Below are positions 36,706 to 45,499 of a DNA stretch of 64,000 bases, one piece after another. Each line of letters opens with the position of its first letter. Position 1 is the stretch's first letter. This DNA comes from Gordonia oryzae (GTDB lineage Bacteria; Actinomycetota; Actinomycetes; Mycobacteriales; Mycobacteriaceae), in NCBI RefSeq assembly GCF_003797185.1, contig NZ_RKMH01000003.1:124001-188000 (forward strand), in the 5' to 3' direction. The notes below the pieces were generated by a model, which ran no database searches, had not been told where the DNA came from, and saw only the letters and a program-made list of their open reading frames with translations. Both the position numbers and the translations under genes were made by a program.

Positions 36706-37601
36706 CGCGAACGGGTGTGGTCGGAGTCGCCTGCGGTGAGCGCCGCGAGTGCAGCCTCGGCCCGTTCGACGACGTTCACCAGCAAGAAGGCGCGCGTGAG
36801 CGGCCCGACTCCGCCCGGGTTGGGCGAGACGTGTCCGGCCACATCCCAAACGTCGGGCGCGACGTCGCCGCGCAGACCGTCTTCGGTCCGGCTCACACCG
36901 ACATCGATCACGGCGGCACCCGGCTTGACCATCGCGGCGGTCACCAGGTGCGGCACCCCTGCCGCGGCGATGACGATGTCAGCGCGGGCCACCTCGGCGG
37001 CGAGGTCATGTGTACCGGTGTGACACAGGGTCACGGTGGCGTTCTCGCTGCGCCGCGTCAGCAGCAGGCCGATGGGCCTGCCGATGGTGACGCCTCGGCC
37101 AATGACGGTCACCCGCGCACCCGCGATGTCGATGCCGTAGCGCCGAAGCAGGTGGATGACCCCCCGCGGCGTACACGGCAGGGTCGATTCCTTGCCCAAC
37201 ACGAGTCGGCCAAGGTTGATCGGGTGGAGGCCGTCGGCATCCTTGGCCGGGTCGATGCGCTCAAGCGCAGCGTTCTCGTCGAGATGTGTCGGCAACGGGA
37301 GCTGCACGATGTACCCGGTACAGGCGGGATCGGCGTTGAGTTCGTCGATGGCTGCGTTGAGGTCCTCAGTCGTTGTGTCGGCGGGCAGATCCTTGCGGAT
37401 CGACGCCACCCCGATCCGCGCACAATCGGCGTGCTTGCCCTTGACGTAGGACTGCGAGCCAGGGTCGTCGCCAACCAGGATGGTCCCGAGTCCAGGGGTG
37501 ACTCCCTGGCTGCGCAACTTCTCCACTCGTGCGGCGAGGTCGGTGAAGATCTCGTCGCGGGTGGCCTTGCCGTCCAGTCGTATCGCGCTCACGCCGACCA
37601 T
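36702..37601 (-). CDS. folD: methylenetetrahydrofolate dehydrogenase/cyclohydrolase
   Basis: Bifunctional enzyme interconverting 5,10-methylene- and 10-formyl-tetrahydrofolate. The protein has 299 residues. The catalytic Lys/Tyr pair is in [16 protein letters not shown], followed by [28 protein letters not shown] and the NADP-binding [16 protein letters not shown]. The C-terminal [17 protein letters not shown] is a family hallmark. Start ATG 37601, with a GTG three codons in as an alternative. It is coupled to the DUF3017 gene. Confidence 0.96.
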   Translation of the reverse strand: MVGVSAIRLDGKATRDEIFTDLAARVEKLRSQGVTPGLGTILVGDDPGSQSYVKGKHADCARIGVASIRKDLPADTTTEDLNAAIDELNADPACTGYIVQLPLPTHLDENAALERIDPAKDADGLHPINLGRLVLGKESTLPCTPRGVIHLLRRYGIDIAGARVTVIGRGVTIGRPIGLLLTRRSENATVTLCHTGTHDLAAEVARADIVIAAAGVPHLVTAAMVKPGAAVIDVGVSRTEDGLRGDVAPDVWDVAGHVSPNPGGVGPLTRAFLLVNVVERAEAALAALTAGDSDHTRSR

Positions 37602-37654
37602 TGTTCCATTCCGGTGTGCGACCGATCGCCCGACCGGGCCGGTAGCCTGCGCTC

Positions 37655-38650
37655 ATGTCGCCTGCAGCGTCAGATCGGGACGCCGATCGCTCCGGAACCC
37701 CCGTCACCGCTGCCGACGTGATGGCGGCGCGTGCACGACTCGCAGGCCGGCTGCGGCGGACTCCCCTGCTCGAGACCACGCTCGACACGGTCGGCGGGCC
37801 GGTCGATGTGGTGTTCAAACTCGAATACACCCAGCTCGGTGGCTGCTTCAAGGTGCGCGGCAGCCTCAACGCGGTGCTCGACGCCGACGCCCGCGATGCC
37901 CTGCCCGAGGCCGGGGTTCTCGTGGCCTCCGGCGGCAACGCCGCCCTGGGTGCGGCGTGGGCTGCCCGGCTCGTCGATGTTCCGGCAACCGTGGTGGTCC
38001 CCGAGACCGCACCGGTGGTCAAGGTCTCGGCGCTGCGTTCACTCGGGGCGACGGTGCGGCTCATCGGCACTCGGTATCAGGAATCCGCCGACGCCGCCGC
38101 GGCGCAGGCCGCCGACTCCGGCGCACTGCTGTTGCACGCCTACGATCTGCCGACGATCGTGGCCGGCGCGGGCACCATCGGCCTCGAGGTGGCCGAGGAC
38201 CTCCCGGGACGCAGGTTGCAGACCGTCGCCTGTGTCGGCGGCGGCGGCCTGCTCGCCGGGCTCGCCGCCACCCTGCGGCCCGGTGACCGGCTCATCGGGG
38301 CCGAACCGATCGGCGCCTCGTGTCTGCATCAGGCCCAGGCGGCCGGAGAGCCTGTCACGGTCGAGCTGGACAGCATCGCGGCGGATTCGCTGGGCGCGAG
38401 TCGGGTCGGCGGCATCTGCTGGGCGACCATCGCCGACCTGGCCGTGGACTCCGTCGTCGTCGACGATGCCGACCTCATCGCGGCCCGCCGGATGATGTGG
38501 GACCGCTTCCGGATCGTCGTCGAACACGGCACGGCCACCGCCGTCGCTGCGGTCACCACCGGCGCCGTCGAACCCGCGACCGATTCCACGCTGTGCATCG
38601 TCCTGTGCGGGGCCAACACCGGGCTCGACGACCTGCACCCGGCACAATGA
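37655..38650 (+). CDS. fold-type II PLP enzyme, threonine/serine dehydratase-like
   Basis: Protein of 331 residues with the PLP lysine in GGCFKVRGSLNAVL (about 67-80), the Asn-loop ASGGNAALGAAWAA and the phosphate loop VGGGGLLAGLAA. It lacks a C-terminal ACT domain, so it resembles short catabolic dehydratases or serine racemases. The usual SFKxRG motif has Cys before Phe-Lys. The substrate (Thr, Ser or another hydroxy amino acid) is not decided. Its stop overlaps the trmL start (ATGA). Confidence 0.88.
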   Translation: MSPAASDRDADRSGTPVTAADVMAARARLAGRLRRTPLLETTLDTVGGPVDVVFKLEYTQLGGCFKVRGSLNAVLDADARDALPEAGVLVASGGNAALGAAWAARLVDVPATVVVPETAPVVKVSALRSLGATVRLIGTRYQESADAAAAQAADSGALLLHAYDLPTIVAGAGTIGLEVAEDLPGRRLQTVACVGGGGLLAGLAATLRPGDRLIGAEPIGASCLHQAQAAGEPVTVELDSIAADSLGASRVGGICWATIADLAVDSVVVDDADLIAARRMMWDRFRIVVEHGTATAVAAVTTGAVEPATDSTLCIVLCGANTGLDDLHPAQ

Positions 38651-39120
38651 CAGCCATGTTCCGGATCATGTTCTACCAACCGTGCATCCCGCCCAACACC
38701 GGCAACGCGATCCGGCTGGCCGCGAACACCGGATGCGAACTCCATCTGATCGAGCCCCTCGGGTTCTCGATGTCCGACGCCCAGGTCAAACGAGCCGGCC
38801 TGGACTACCACGAAATGGCCACGGTCACAGTGCATCCCAACCTGGTCACGGCATGGACGACTCTCAAGCCGCAGCGCGTGTTCGCCTTCACCGCGCATGC
38901 GAAGCTCTATTACACCGACGTCGATTATCGTCGCGGCGACGTCCTGTTGTTCGGCCCCGAGCCGACCGGACTGCCCGAGGAGGTTCTCGGAGAGCCGGAG
39001 ATCACCGACCGCGTCCGCATCCCGATGCTCGCCGGCCGACGCTCACACAATCTCGCGAACGCGGCGAGTATCGCGGTCTATGAGGCCTGGCGACAACAGG
39101 GATTCGACGGGGCCGTGTAA
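38647..39120 (+). CDS. trmL: tRNA (cytidine/uridine-34-2'-O)-methyltransferase
   Basis: SPOUT-class methyltransferase that 2'-O-methylates the wobble base of certain leucine tRNAs. Protein of 157 residues: IMFYQPCIPPNTGNAIRLAANTG at the N-terminus, LLFGPEPTGLPEEVL (SAM knot) and RIPMLAGRRSHNLANAASIAVYEA at the C-terminus. ATG 38647 overlaps the upstream stop; ATG 38656, three codons in, is an alternative closer to the usual start. Confidence 0.92.
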   Translation: MTAMFRIMFYQPCIPPNTGNAIRLAANTGCELHLIEPLGFSMSDAQVKRAGLDYHEMATVTVHPNLVTAWTTLKPQRVFAFTAHAKLYYTDVDYRRGDVLLFGPEPTGLPEEVLGEPEITDRVRIPMLAGRRSHNLANAASIAVYEAWRQQGFDGAV

Positions 39121-39528
39121 ATCGTGCGCACCCTTCTTTCCGCAGCGCTTTACGCGCCTCCGGCCAGAAGGCCATTCCGGTGACGGCCAATCCACCGGCA
39201 CCGATGATGGCGACGGCGGCGTCCACGCCAGCGCGGCCCCGCTGGGCGCCGGCCTCGGGCCGGGTGGCGCCGAGTAGCCCGGCTCATTTCATCTTCGAGG
39301 CCGTGTCCGGCCTCGAATCCAGTGCGTGATGGCGCGCGGCGACGAAGGTCGTGGTGAACGCCGTCCACGACAGCCTTCACCACCGAGTGTTCACCAGACT
39401 CGAAGCGACCCGCGCTACGCGTAACCTGTTGTCGCAGGGCGTGATTCCGAGCGAATCGGGAGCTGTCAAGTAGCATGACCCGCAGATTCCACTCCCACTG
39501 CTCGTGTGCGGAGGCCCGAAAGACCTCC
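39121..39528. other. 408-bp gap without a supportable gene
   Basis: It holds a perfect hairpin (39294-39302 with 39309-39317, TTCGAGGCC/GGCCTCGAA) that may terminate trmL. A minus-strand GTG frame from 39226 reads AAVAIIGAGGLAVTGMAFW, a single hydrophobic helix followed by basic text, but it runs antisense into trmL and has no ribosome site. Codon character around 39330-39520 is not gene-like in any frame. Confidence 0.5.
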
Positions 39529-39756
39529 TCAGGCGACCCGGAAGCGTTTGGTGCGTGAGGTCGCACCGCCGATGAGGCTCACCCGCGACTTCGGGATTCC
39601 GAGGTGGGCGGCGAGCAGCTCGGCGACCGCCTTGTTGGCCTTGCCTTCGGTGGCGGGCTCACGCACGTAAATCGTGATCGAGCCGTCCGGACCGGTCTGA
39701 ACCAACGGCCCCTTCCGACTGTTCGGCTTCACCGTCACCACCACCTGCTGTGGCAT
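39529..39756 (-). CDS. DUF167/YggU-family protein
   Basis: Small alpha/beta protein of 75 residues with the family pattern VKPNSRKGP, IYVREPATEGKANKAVAELLAAHLGIPKSRVSLIGGATSRTKRFRV. The family is widely conserved but without an established function; a nucleic-acid-related role has been proposed. It starts at ATG 39756, 101 bp from the dnaE2 stop on the same strand. Confidence 0.88.
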   Translation of the reverse strand: MPQQVVVTVKPNSRKGPLVQTGPDGSITIYVREPATEGKANKAVAELLAAHLGIPKSRVSLIGGATSRTKRFRVA

Positions 39757-39856
39757 TCTCCACCCCTCGAATCGTCACGTCCCGCCGCGGCGCAGGTCCG
39801 GTGACGATTGTGCCGTATGCCCGGCGTGGCCGCCCGAAGCGACTTACACGCACCGC

Positions 39857-42800
39857 TCACTGCCAATCCCGCGATCGCGTCCCCACTCGAAGATCCATGC
39901 GCTGCAATCGGTCCGCGACCACGGTGACGGCCCCCTCGGCGTTCTGCACCGTGCCGCGCACCAGCAACGCCGAGGCCGAGGTCGCCAGCTCACGCTGGCG
40001 AATCCATAAGCCCACCGAGCAGACGACGTTGACCATCCCGGTCTCGTCCTCGAGATTGATGAAGGTCACCCCGGAGGCAGTGGCCGGGCGCTGGCGATGG
40101 GTCACCGCCCCGCCCACCAGGACCCGTGACCCGTCGGGTACCGACAGCAGCCGGTCGGCGGCTATCACACCAAGTGCGTCGAGCCGCGGCCGCAGATACT
40201 GGGTAGGGTACGCCGTCGGGGTCACCCCGGTCGCCCACGCATCGGTCGCGGCCAACTCGACGTCGGACAGGCCCGGCAGGGTCGGGGTCGCCGACGCCTG
40301 ATGCAGGTCGAGGTGTTCAGCCCGGGCGCTCGACGCGGCTCCGGCCTCCCATAGGGCCTGACGCCGGCTCAGCCCGAAGCAGTCGAACGCGCCCGCACCG
40401 GCGAGCCCCTCGAGCTGACGGGCGGTCAACGCGGCGCGTCTGGACAGGTCGGTGACCCCGGTGAAATCACCATCGATGGTGCGGGCGAGCACGATACGCT
40501 CGGCCACCTCCTCGCCGACCCCGCGGACCGTAGCCAGACCGAGCCGCACCTCGAGCCCCACGTTCTCCAACGTCGCCTCGGCCAGTGAGCGGTTGATGTC
40601 GGGCCGGTGCACGCGCACCCCGTGCCGCCGGGCGTCGGCGACCAGAGACTGTGGTGAGTAGAACCCCATCGGTTGTGCACGCAGCAACGCTGCGCAGAAT
40701 GCCGCCGGATGATGCAGCTTGAACCATGACGAATAGAACACCAGCGATGCAAAACTCTGCGAATGGCTCTCGGGGAAACCAAAATTGGCGAAGGCCGCCA
40801 TCTTCTCGTAGATGCGGTCGGCGGCCTGCCCGGTGATGCCGTGGGTGCTGCGCATGCCGTCGTAGAACCGTTGACGCAACCGTTGCATCTTCTCCGGCGA
40901 ACGCTTGGAGCCCATCGCCCGGCGCAGCTGATCGGCCTCGGAGGCGTCGAACCCCGCTACGTCCACCGCGAGTTGCATGAGTTGCTCTTGAAAGAGCGGA
41001 ACCCCCAGTGTGCGTTCGAGAGCCCCGAGCATCGACGGGTGTTCGACGGTGACCGGTTCGTCTCCGTTGCGGCGACGGATGTAGGGATGCACCGACCCAC
41101 CCTGAATGGGCCCGGGTCGGATCAGTGCCACCTCGACCACGAGATCGTAGAAGCAGCGCGGTTTGAGGCGAGGCAGAGTGGCCATCTGAGCGCGCGACTC
41201 GACCTGGAACACCCCCACCGAGTCGGCACGGCAGAGCATGTCGTAAACGGCTTCCTCGGTGAGATCGAGCTGCGCAAGATCGACGTGGATGCCCTTGTGC
41301 TCGGCGACCAGGTCGATCGCATAGTGCAGCGCCGAGAGCATACCCAGCCCCAGCAGGTCGAATTTCACCAGACCGACTGCTGCACAGTCATCTTTGTCCC
41401 ACTGCAGCACACTGCGGTCGGCCATCCTGGCCCACTCGGTGGGGCACACGTCGGCGATCGGCCGATCACAGATCACCATCCCACCCGAGTGAATACCCAG
41501 ATGCCTGGGCATACCGGCGATCTCCCCCGCCAGACGCCTGACATCGGCGGGCGCGTGGTCGGGCATCTTGGCCCACGCATCCTGTTGTCCCGGTGCGTAT
41601 CCCAGGGCGCGCGCCATATCGCGAACCGAGGACTTGCCGCGATAGGTGATCACGTTGGCCACCTGTGCGCTGTAGTCACGGCCGTACCGGCGATAGACGT
41701 ATTGGATGGCCTCTTCCCGACGGTCGGACTCGATGTCGACGTCGATGTCGGGCGGGCCGTCACGCTCGGGAGCGAGGAACCGCTCAAACAACAACTCGTT
41801 GGCGACCGGGTCGACGTTGGTGATACCCAACGCATAACAGACCGCTGAGTTGGCGGCGCTACCACGCCCCTGACACAGGATGTCGGCGCTCTTGCAAAAA
41901 TCGACGATATCGGCGACAACCAGGAAATAGCCGGGGAACGTGAGGGCTTCGATGATCGCGAGTTCGTGTTCGATCTGCCGATAGGCCTGTGGATGTTGTA
42001 CAGGCGTACCGTAACGCCGGAGTGCCCGGGTCATCGTGAGGTGACGCAGCCAGGTGGCCTCGGTATGACCGTCGGGCACCTCGAAGGGTGGCAGTTGCGG
42101 TGCGATCACACCCAATTCGAAGGCACAGTCGCCGGCGATGTGCACCGCATTGTCGATGGCCTCCGGGTGTGCGGACAGCAGTCGCGCCATCTCGTCACCG
42201 CTGCGCAGATGCGCACCGCCAACCCCGGGCATCCACCCGGCGATGGTGTCGATATCGGTGCGGGCGCGGACCGCGGCCATCGCCATCGCCAGTCGCCGCT
42301 GGGGTGGTCCGGCGAAATGCGCACCGGTGGTGGCCACCGTCGGCAGTTCGAATACCTCGGCGAGCGAGGACAGTACGGCGTTGCGTTCGTCGTCGTCGGG
42401 CCGGCCGGTGGCGGTGAGTTCGACGGCCACCCCATTGCCGCCGTAACGGTCGACGAGCTCGCCGAGAGCTTTCTGCGCGGCCGCACCCCCGCCCCGCTCG
42501 AGTGCTCGGCGAATCGACCCCTTACGGCAACCAGTGAGCACAAGCCAGTGACCGCCGTGGTCGGTCAGCCGGTCGGGGTCGTAGCGCAGCAACCCCTTCT
42601 GGCCACCGGCCATATGCGCGTCGGCGATCAGCCGCGAGAGCCTGCGATAACCCTCGCCGTCTCGGGCCAAGACCAGCAGGTGCTCGCCCGGCGGGTCGTT
42701 GACACCGGTCCGCGCCATGTCGGGTTGCAGGGACAACTCGGCGCCGAAGACCGTCGGCATCCCGAATTCCCTTGCCGCCTCGGCAAATCGGACGACGCCA

Positions 42801-43114
42801 TAGAAGCCGTCGTGGTCGGTGATCGACAATGCCTTCAGATCGAGACGCTGCGCCTCGGCGACCATCTCCTCGGGCATCGACGCCCCATCAAGAAAGCTGT
42901 AGGCACTGTGTGCGTGCAGTTCGGCATAGGGCACACCCGAGGGCTCACGATCGATCTCGGGCGCGACATAGGGTCCACGTGCGCGCGACCATGCAGGGGA
43001 GTCACCACCGTCACCGGGGCCGAAGAACTCGCCGGGCCGCTCGCCGGCTCGCGAGCGGCCGGAGAGCACTCGCTCCATCTCCGACCAGGTCGGCGGTCCA
43101 TGGTTCCAACCCAC
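39857..43114 (-). CDS. dnaE2: error-prone DNA polymerase III alpha subunit
   Basis: Translesion polymerase of the SOS mutasome, 1085 residues. The N-terminal PHP domain begins ELHAHSAYSFLDGASM (about 64-79). The catalytic aspartates are in PDIDVDIESDRREEAIQYVYRRYG (about 450), the family segment EPVTVEHPSMLGALERTLGVPLFQEQLMQL is present, and a C-terminal OB fold region contains TVQNAEGAVTVVADRLQRMD. GTG 43114 begins VGWNHGPPTWSEMERVL, the usual DnaE2 N-terminus; an ATG at 43132 lies inside the LexA-like box and is less likely. It works with ImuA' and ImuB encoded 2.4 kb away. Confidence 0.95.
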   Translation of the reverse strand: MGWNHGPPTWSEMERVLSGRSRAGERPGEFFGPGDGGDSPAWSRARGPYVAPEIDREPSGVPYAELHAHSAYSFLDGASMPEEMVAEAQRLDLKALSITDHDGFYGVVRFAEAAREFGMPTVFGAELSLQPDMARTGVNDPPGEHLLVLARDGEGYRRLSRLIADAHMAGGQKGLLRYDPDRLTDHGGHWLVLTGCRKGSIRRALERGGGAAAQKALGELVDRYGGNGVAVELTATGRPDDDERNAVLSSLAEVFELPTVATTGAHFAGPPQRRLAMAMAAVRARTDIDTIAGWMPGVGGAHLRSGDEMARLLSAHPEAIDNAVHIAGDCAFELGVIAPQLPPFEVPDGHTEATWLRHLTMTRALRRYGTPVQHPQAYRQIEHELAIIEALTFPGYFLVVADIVDFCKSADILCQGRGSAANSAVCYALGITNVDPVANELLFERFLAPERDGPPDIDVDIESDRREEAIQYVYRRYGRDYSAQVANVITYRGKSSVRDMARALGYAPGQQDAWAKMPDHAPADVRRLAGEIAGMPRHLGIHSGGMVICDRPIADVCPTEWARMADRSVLQWDKDDCAAVGLVKFDLLGLGMLSALHYAIDLVAEHKGIHVDLAQLDLTEEAVYDMLCRADSVGVFQVESRAQMATLPRLKPRCFYDLVVEVALIRPGPIQGGSVHPYIRRRNGDEPVTVEHPSMLGALERTLGVPLFQEQLMQLAVDVAGFDASEADQLRRAMGSKRSPEKMQRLRQRFYDGMRSTHGITGQAADRIYEKMAAFANFGFPESHSQSFASLVFYSSWFKLHHPAAFCAALLRAQPMGFYSPQSLVADARRHGVRVHRPDINRSLAEATLENVGLEVRLGLATVRGVGEEVAERIVLARTIDGDFTGVTDLSRRAALTARQLEGLAGAGAFDCFGLSRRQALWEAGAASSARAEHLDLHQASATPTLPGLSDVELAATDAWATGVTPTAYPTQYLRPRLDALGVIAADRLLSVPDGSRVLVGGAVTHRQRPATASGVTFINLEDETGMVNVVCSVGLWIRQRELATSASALLVRGTVQNAEGAVTVVADRLQRMDLRVGTRSRDWQ

Positions 43115-43124
43115 CCATCGACTA

Positions 43125-43140
43125 TAGAACATGCATTCGA
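43125..43140. promoter_or_regulatory. lexA box: LexA (SOS) box upstream of dnaE2
   Basis: TAGAACATGCATTCGA matches the actinobacterial SOS consensus TCGAAC-N4-GTTCGA at 10 of 12 fixed positions in either orientation. It ends 11 bp before the dnaE2 GTG at 43114. DnaE2 is a known LexA target in mycobacteria, so the site is expected. Confidence 0.8.
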
Positions 43141-43280
43141 TTCGCGCGATCGGCGGTGGCCTCGTCCCCCTCAATCCTTCGGCGAGGCCGGCCGGTCGTC
43201 GGGGCGCTCCGACCGCCGCGCGAGCCTCCAGACCTTGCCTGCGACGGCCCGGAGTGACAGGCTGTGAACCAGCACACCGA

Positions 43281-43298
43281 TCTTACTGTCCGGTAAGA
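43281..43298. promoter_or_regulatory. inverted repeat upstream of acrA1
   Basis: TCTTACTGTCCGGTAAGA: exact six-base arms (TCTTAC/GTAAGA) around six bases, 38 bp before the acrA1 GTG. The geometry fits a TetR-type operator for a lipid-metabolism regulator, but no regulator gene is adjacent. Confidence 0.45.
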
Positions 43299-43335
43299 AT
43301 GGTGTTTTCCTCAGCCTGCGAACATGGAGTTCACC

Positions 43336-45264
43336 GTGACCTCGTACTTTGTGACCGGTGGCAGCGGATTCATCGGACGCCGCGTCATCAGACAACTACT
43401 CGCAACCGATCCCGACGCGCAGATCCACGCGCTCGTCCGCCAGGGCTCACTGCCCCGGTTCGTCGACACCGTGCGTAGCTTCCCCGGGTCGCACCGCATC
43501 CACCCGATCATCGGGGATCTCACCATCGACGGCCTCGGAGTCGACGACGACATCGACGTCGACCACGTCGTCCATCTCGCCGCGATCTATGACATGGCAG
43601 CCGACGCGGCCAGCCAGCATGCCGCGAACGTGGAGGGCACCGCACGGGTCGCGGACTTCGCCGTCGCCCATGATGCGATCTGTCATCACATCTCGTCGAT
43701 CGCGGTGGCCGGTGATCACGCGGGAGAATTCACCGAGCAGGACTTCGATCTGGGCCAGTCCTTCCCGACGCCCTACCACCGCACCAAATTCGAGGCCGAG
43801 AAGGTCATTCGCGAGCGTACGGGTTTGCGCTGGCGTGTGTACCGCCCGTCGGTGGTCGTCGGCGACTCCCGTACCGGGGAGATGGACAAGATCGACGGCC
43901 CGTACTACTTCTTCGGCCACCTTCGCCTGCTGGGGAAGCTGCCTGCGGGACTGCCTCTCCCGTTCCCCGACCTCGGGCGCGTCAACATGGTGCCGGTGGA
44001 TTATGTGGTCGACGCCCTCGTCGCCCTGATCGGTCTCAACCCGGAATCCGACGGCCAGGTGTATCACCTCGGGGACCGCCGCGAGGTGTCGATCACCGAG
44101 ATGTACAACGCGCTGGCCCCCTCCCTGCGAGCCCCCAAGGGCTTCAATGCGGTCCCCCACCAGATCGTCGGACGCGCCACATCGTTGGCCGGCACTCCCC
44201 CGCTACGCCTCGGCCGCAACCTCCTCGCCCGCCAGATCGGTATCCCACCCGCCCTGCTCGACGGCATGGACCTGCCTGTGACGTTCCGGTCCGACCTGAC
44301 CATCGCACGGCTGGCCCGATTCGGGATTCGCCCACCGGAATTCGACGACTACGCGCCGTTGCTCTGGCGTTACTGGGAGCGCGCTCTCGACACGGCGCGT
44401 CATCGGCGATCCGACCCGCGCGGTCCGCTCGTCGGCAAGGTCGTCCTGATCACGGGTGGCTCGTCCGGTATCGGCAAGGCCACCGCCCGCATGTGCGTCG
44501 AGCGAGGTGCCACGGCGCTGATCGTGGCACGTCACGCCGAGGAGCTGGAATCTGCGGCACTCGAGGTGAATTCGGCAACACCCAAGCCCGGACTGCCTCG
44601 CGGACAGGCGTTCCCGTTCGTCTGTGATATCACCGACGAGGAGGCGGTGCGCGCCATGGTGAAGACCATCATCGCCGACCACGGCCACGTCGATATCCTG
44701 GTCAACAATGCTGGTCGCTCCATCCGTCGGGCCACCCTCAACGCCGTCGATCGCTCTCATGACTATCACCGGGTGATGGCGGTCAACTATTTCGGTGCTG
44801 TCAATCTCGTGCTGGCATTGCTGCCGCATATGGTCGATCGCCGCAGTGGCCACATCGTCAACGTCACCTCGATCGCCGTGCAGGCGCGCGGCGCCCGGTT
44901 CGGCGCGTACGCGGCATCGAAAGCGGCACTGGAGGTGTTCAGCGATTCGGTCGCCGCCGAGACCTTGTCCGATCACGTGACGGTCTCCCACGTACGGCTC
45001 CCATTGGTTCGGACACGAATGATCGCGCCGACCGAGCAATACCGGGACGCGGCCGGAGTCTGGTCGGTCGACAAGGGTGCCTCGCGCGTGCTGGAAGCGA
45101 TACTGCGCCGGCCACAACGGGTGTCGACACCACTGGGCGACCTCGCCGACCTGGGCCACCGCTTCGCCCCACGGCTGACCACCCGAATCATGCATCAGGA
45201 CTACCTCCTCAGCCGCGAGTCGACGGCTGCTCTGGAGAACTCCACAGCCGGTAATGCGCCGTGA
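43336..45264 (+). CDS. acrA1: fatty acyl-CoA reductase-like two-domain SDR
   Basis: Fusion of two short-chain dehydrogenase modules, 642 residues. The N-terminal extended SDR has YFVTGGSGFIGRRV (about 4-17) and YHRTKFEAEKV with the catalytic Tyr-x3-Lys. The C-terminal classical SDR (from about 367) has VLITGGSSGIGKATAR, ILVNNAGRSIRR and AYAASKAAL (Tyr-x3-Lys). This matches the mycobacterial AcrA1 (Rv3391) design, thought to reduce long-chain acyl-CoA to aldehyde or alcohol for wax or envelope lipids. GTG 43336 is preferred because GGAG lies 6 bases before it; ATG 43324 is the alternative. Its stop overlaps the start of a decayed gene (GTGA). Confidence 0.87.
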   Translation: MTSYFVTGGSGFIGRRVIRQLLATDPDAQIHALVRQGSLPRFVDTVRSFPGSHRIHPIIGDLTIDGLGVDDDIDVDHVVHLAAIYDMAADAASQHAANVEGTARVADFAVAHDAICHHISSIAVAGDHAGEFTEQDFDLGQSFPTPYHRTKFEAEKVIRERTGLRWRVYRPSVVVGDSRTGEMDKIDGPYYFFGHLRLLGKLPAGLPLPFPDLGRVNMVPVDYVVDALVALIGLNPESDGQVYHLGDRREVSITEMYNALAPSLRAPKGFNAVPHQIVGRATSLAGTPPLRLGRNLLARQIGIPPALLDGMDLPVTFRSDLTIARLARFGIRPPEFDDYAPLLWRYWERALDTARHRRSDPRGPLVGKVVLITGGSSGIGKATARMCVERGATALIVARHAEELESAALEVNSATPKPGLPRGQAFPFVCDITDEEAVRAMVKTIIADHGHVDILVNNAGRSIRRATLNAVDRSHDYHRVMAVNYFGAVNLVLALLPHMVDRRSGHIVNVTSIAVQARGARFGAYAASKAALEVFSDSVAAETLSDHVTVSHVRLPLVRTRMIAPTEQYRDAAGVWSVDKGASRVLEAILRRPQRVSTPLGDLADLGHRFAPRLTTRIMHQDYLLSRESTAALENSTAGNAP

Positions 45265-45499
45265 CCGACACCCCTTATCCGGCAATCGATCTCACTCGAC
45301 TCGAGTCCAAACTCACCGGCACGGCGCGACCATGCGCCGACCTCGGCGTGGCACTTCGACCATATGTCATGCCCACAGGTGCATCGAGATCGCTCAGCGC
45401 CAGATCGACTGCGGTGCCGCAGGTCTGACGGTGGCATCGATCAGCGAGGCCGAGATATTCGCGGGCCGCAACAGCTGCAGCCAGGTCACTCAGTCGTAG
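45261..45499 (+). pseudogene. frameshifted remnant of an alanine racemase-fold PLP enzyme
   Basis: From GTG 45261 one frame reads TPYPAIDLTRLESKL and DLGVALRPYV, then stops at 45427. From about 45370 the next frame continues AHRCIEIAQRQIDCGAAGL and TVASISEAEIFAG before a stop at 45497. Joined, they match the N-terminus of D-threonine aldolase/D-serine deaminase-type proteins (alanine racemase N-domain, where RPHxKTHK-like text holds the PLP Lys). A single-base shift near 45370 plus loss of the rest explains the pattern; the PLP Lys itself is not recoverable. GTG overlaps the acrA1 stop, so it was once coupled to it. It overlaps the convergent imuB 3' end by 10 bp. Confidence 0.8.

Noticed and set aside
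39002-39226. Minus-strand small membrane-protein-like frame (GTG 39226)
   Set aside because: Only one hydrophobic helix, then basic text antisense to trmL; no ribosome site. Kept as a note in the gap entry.
43171-43395. Minus-strand 74-residue frame between dnaE2 and acrA1
   Set aside because: Overlaps the acrA1 start and its promoter repeat; no conserved features.
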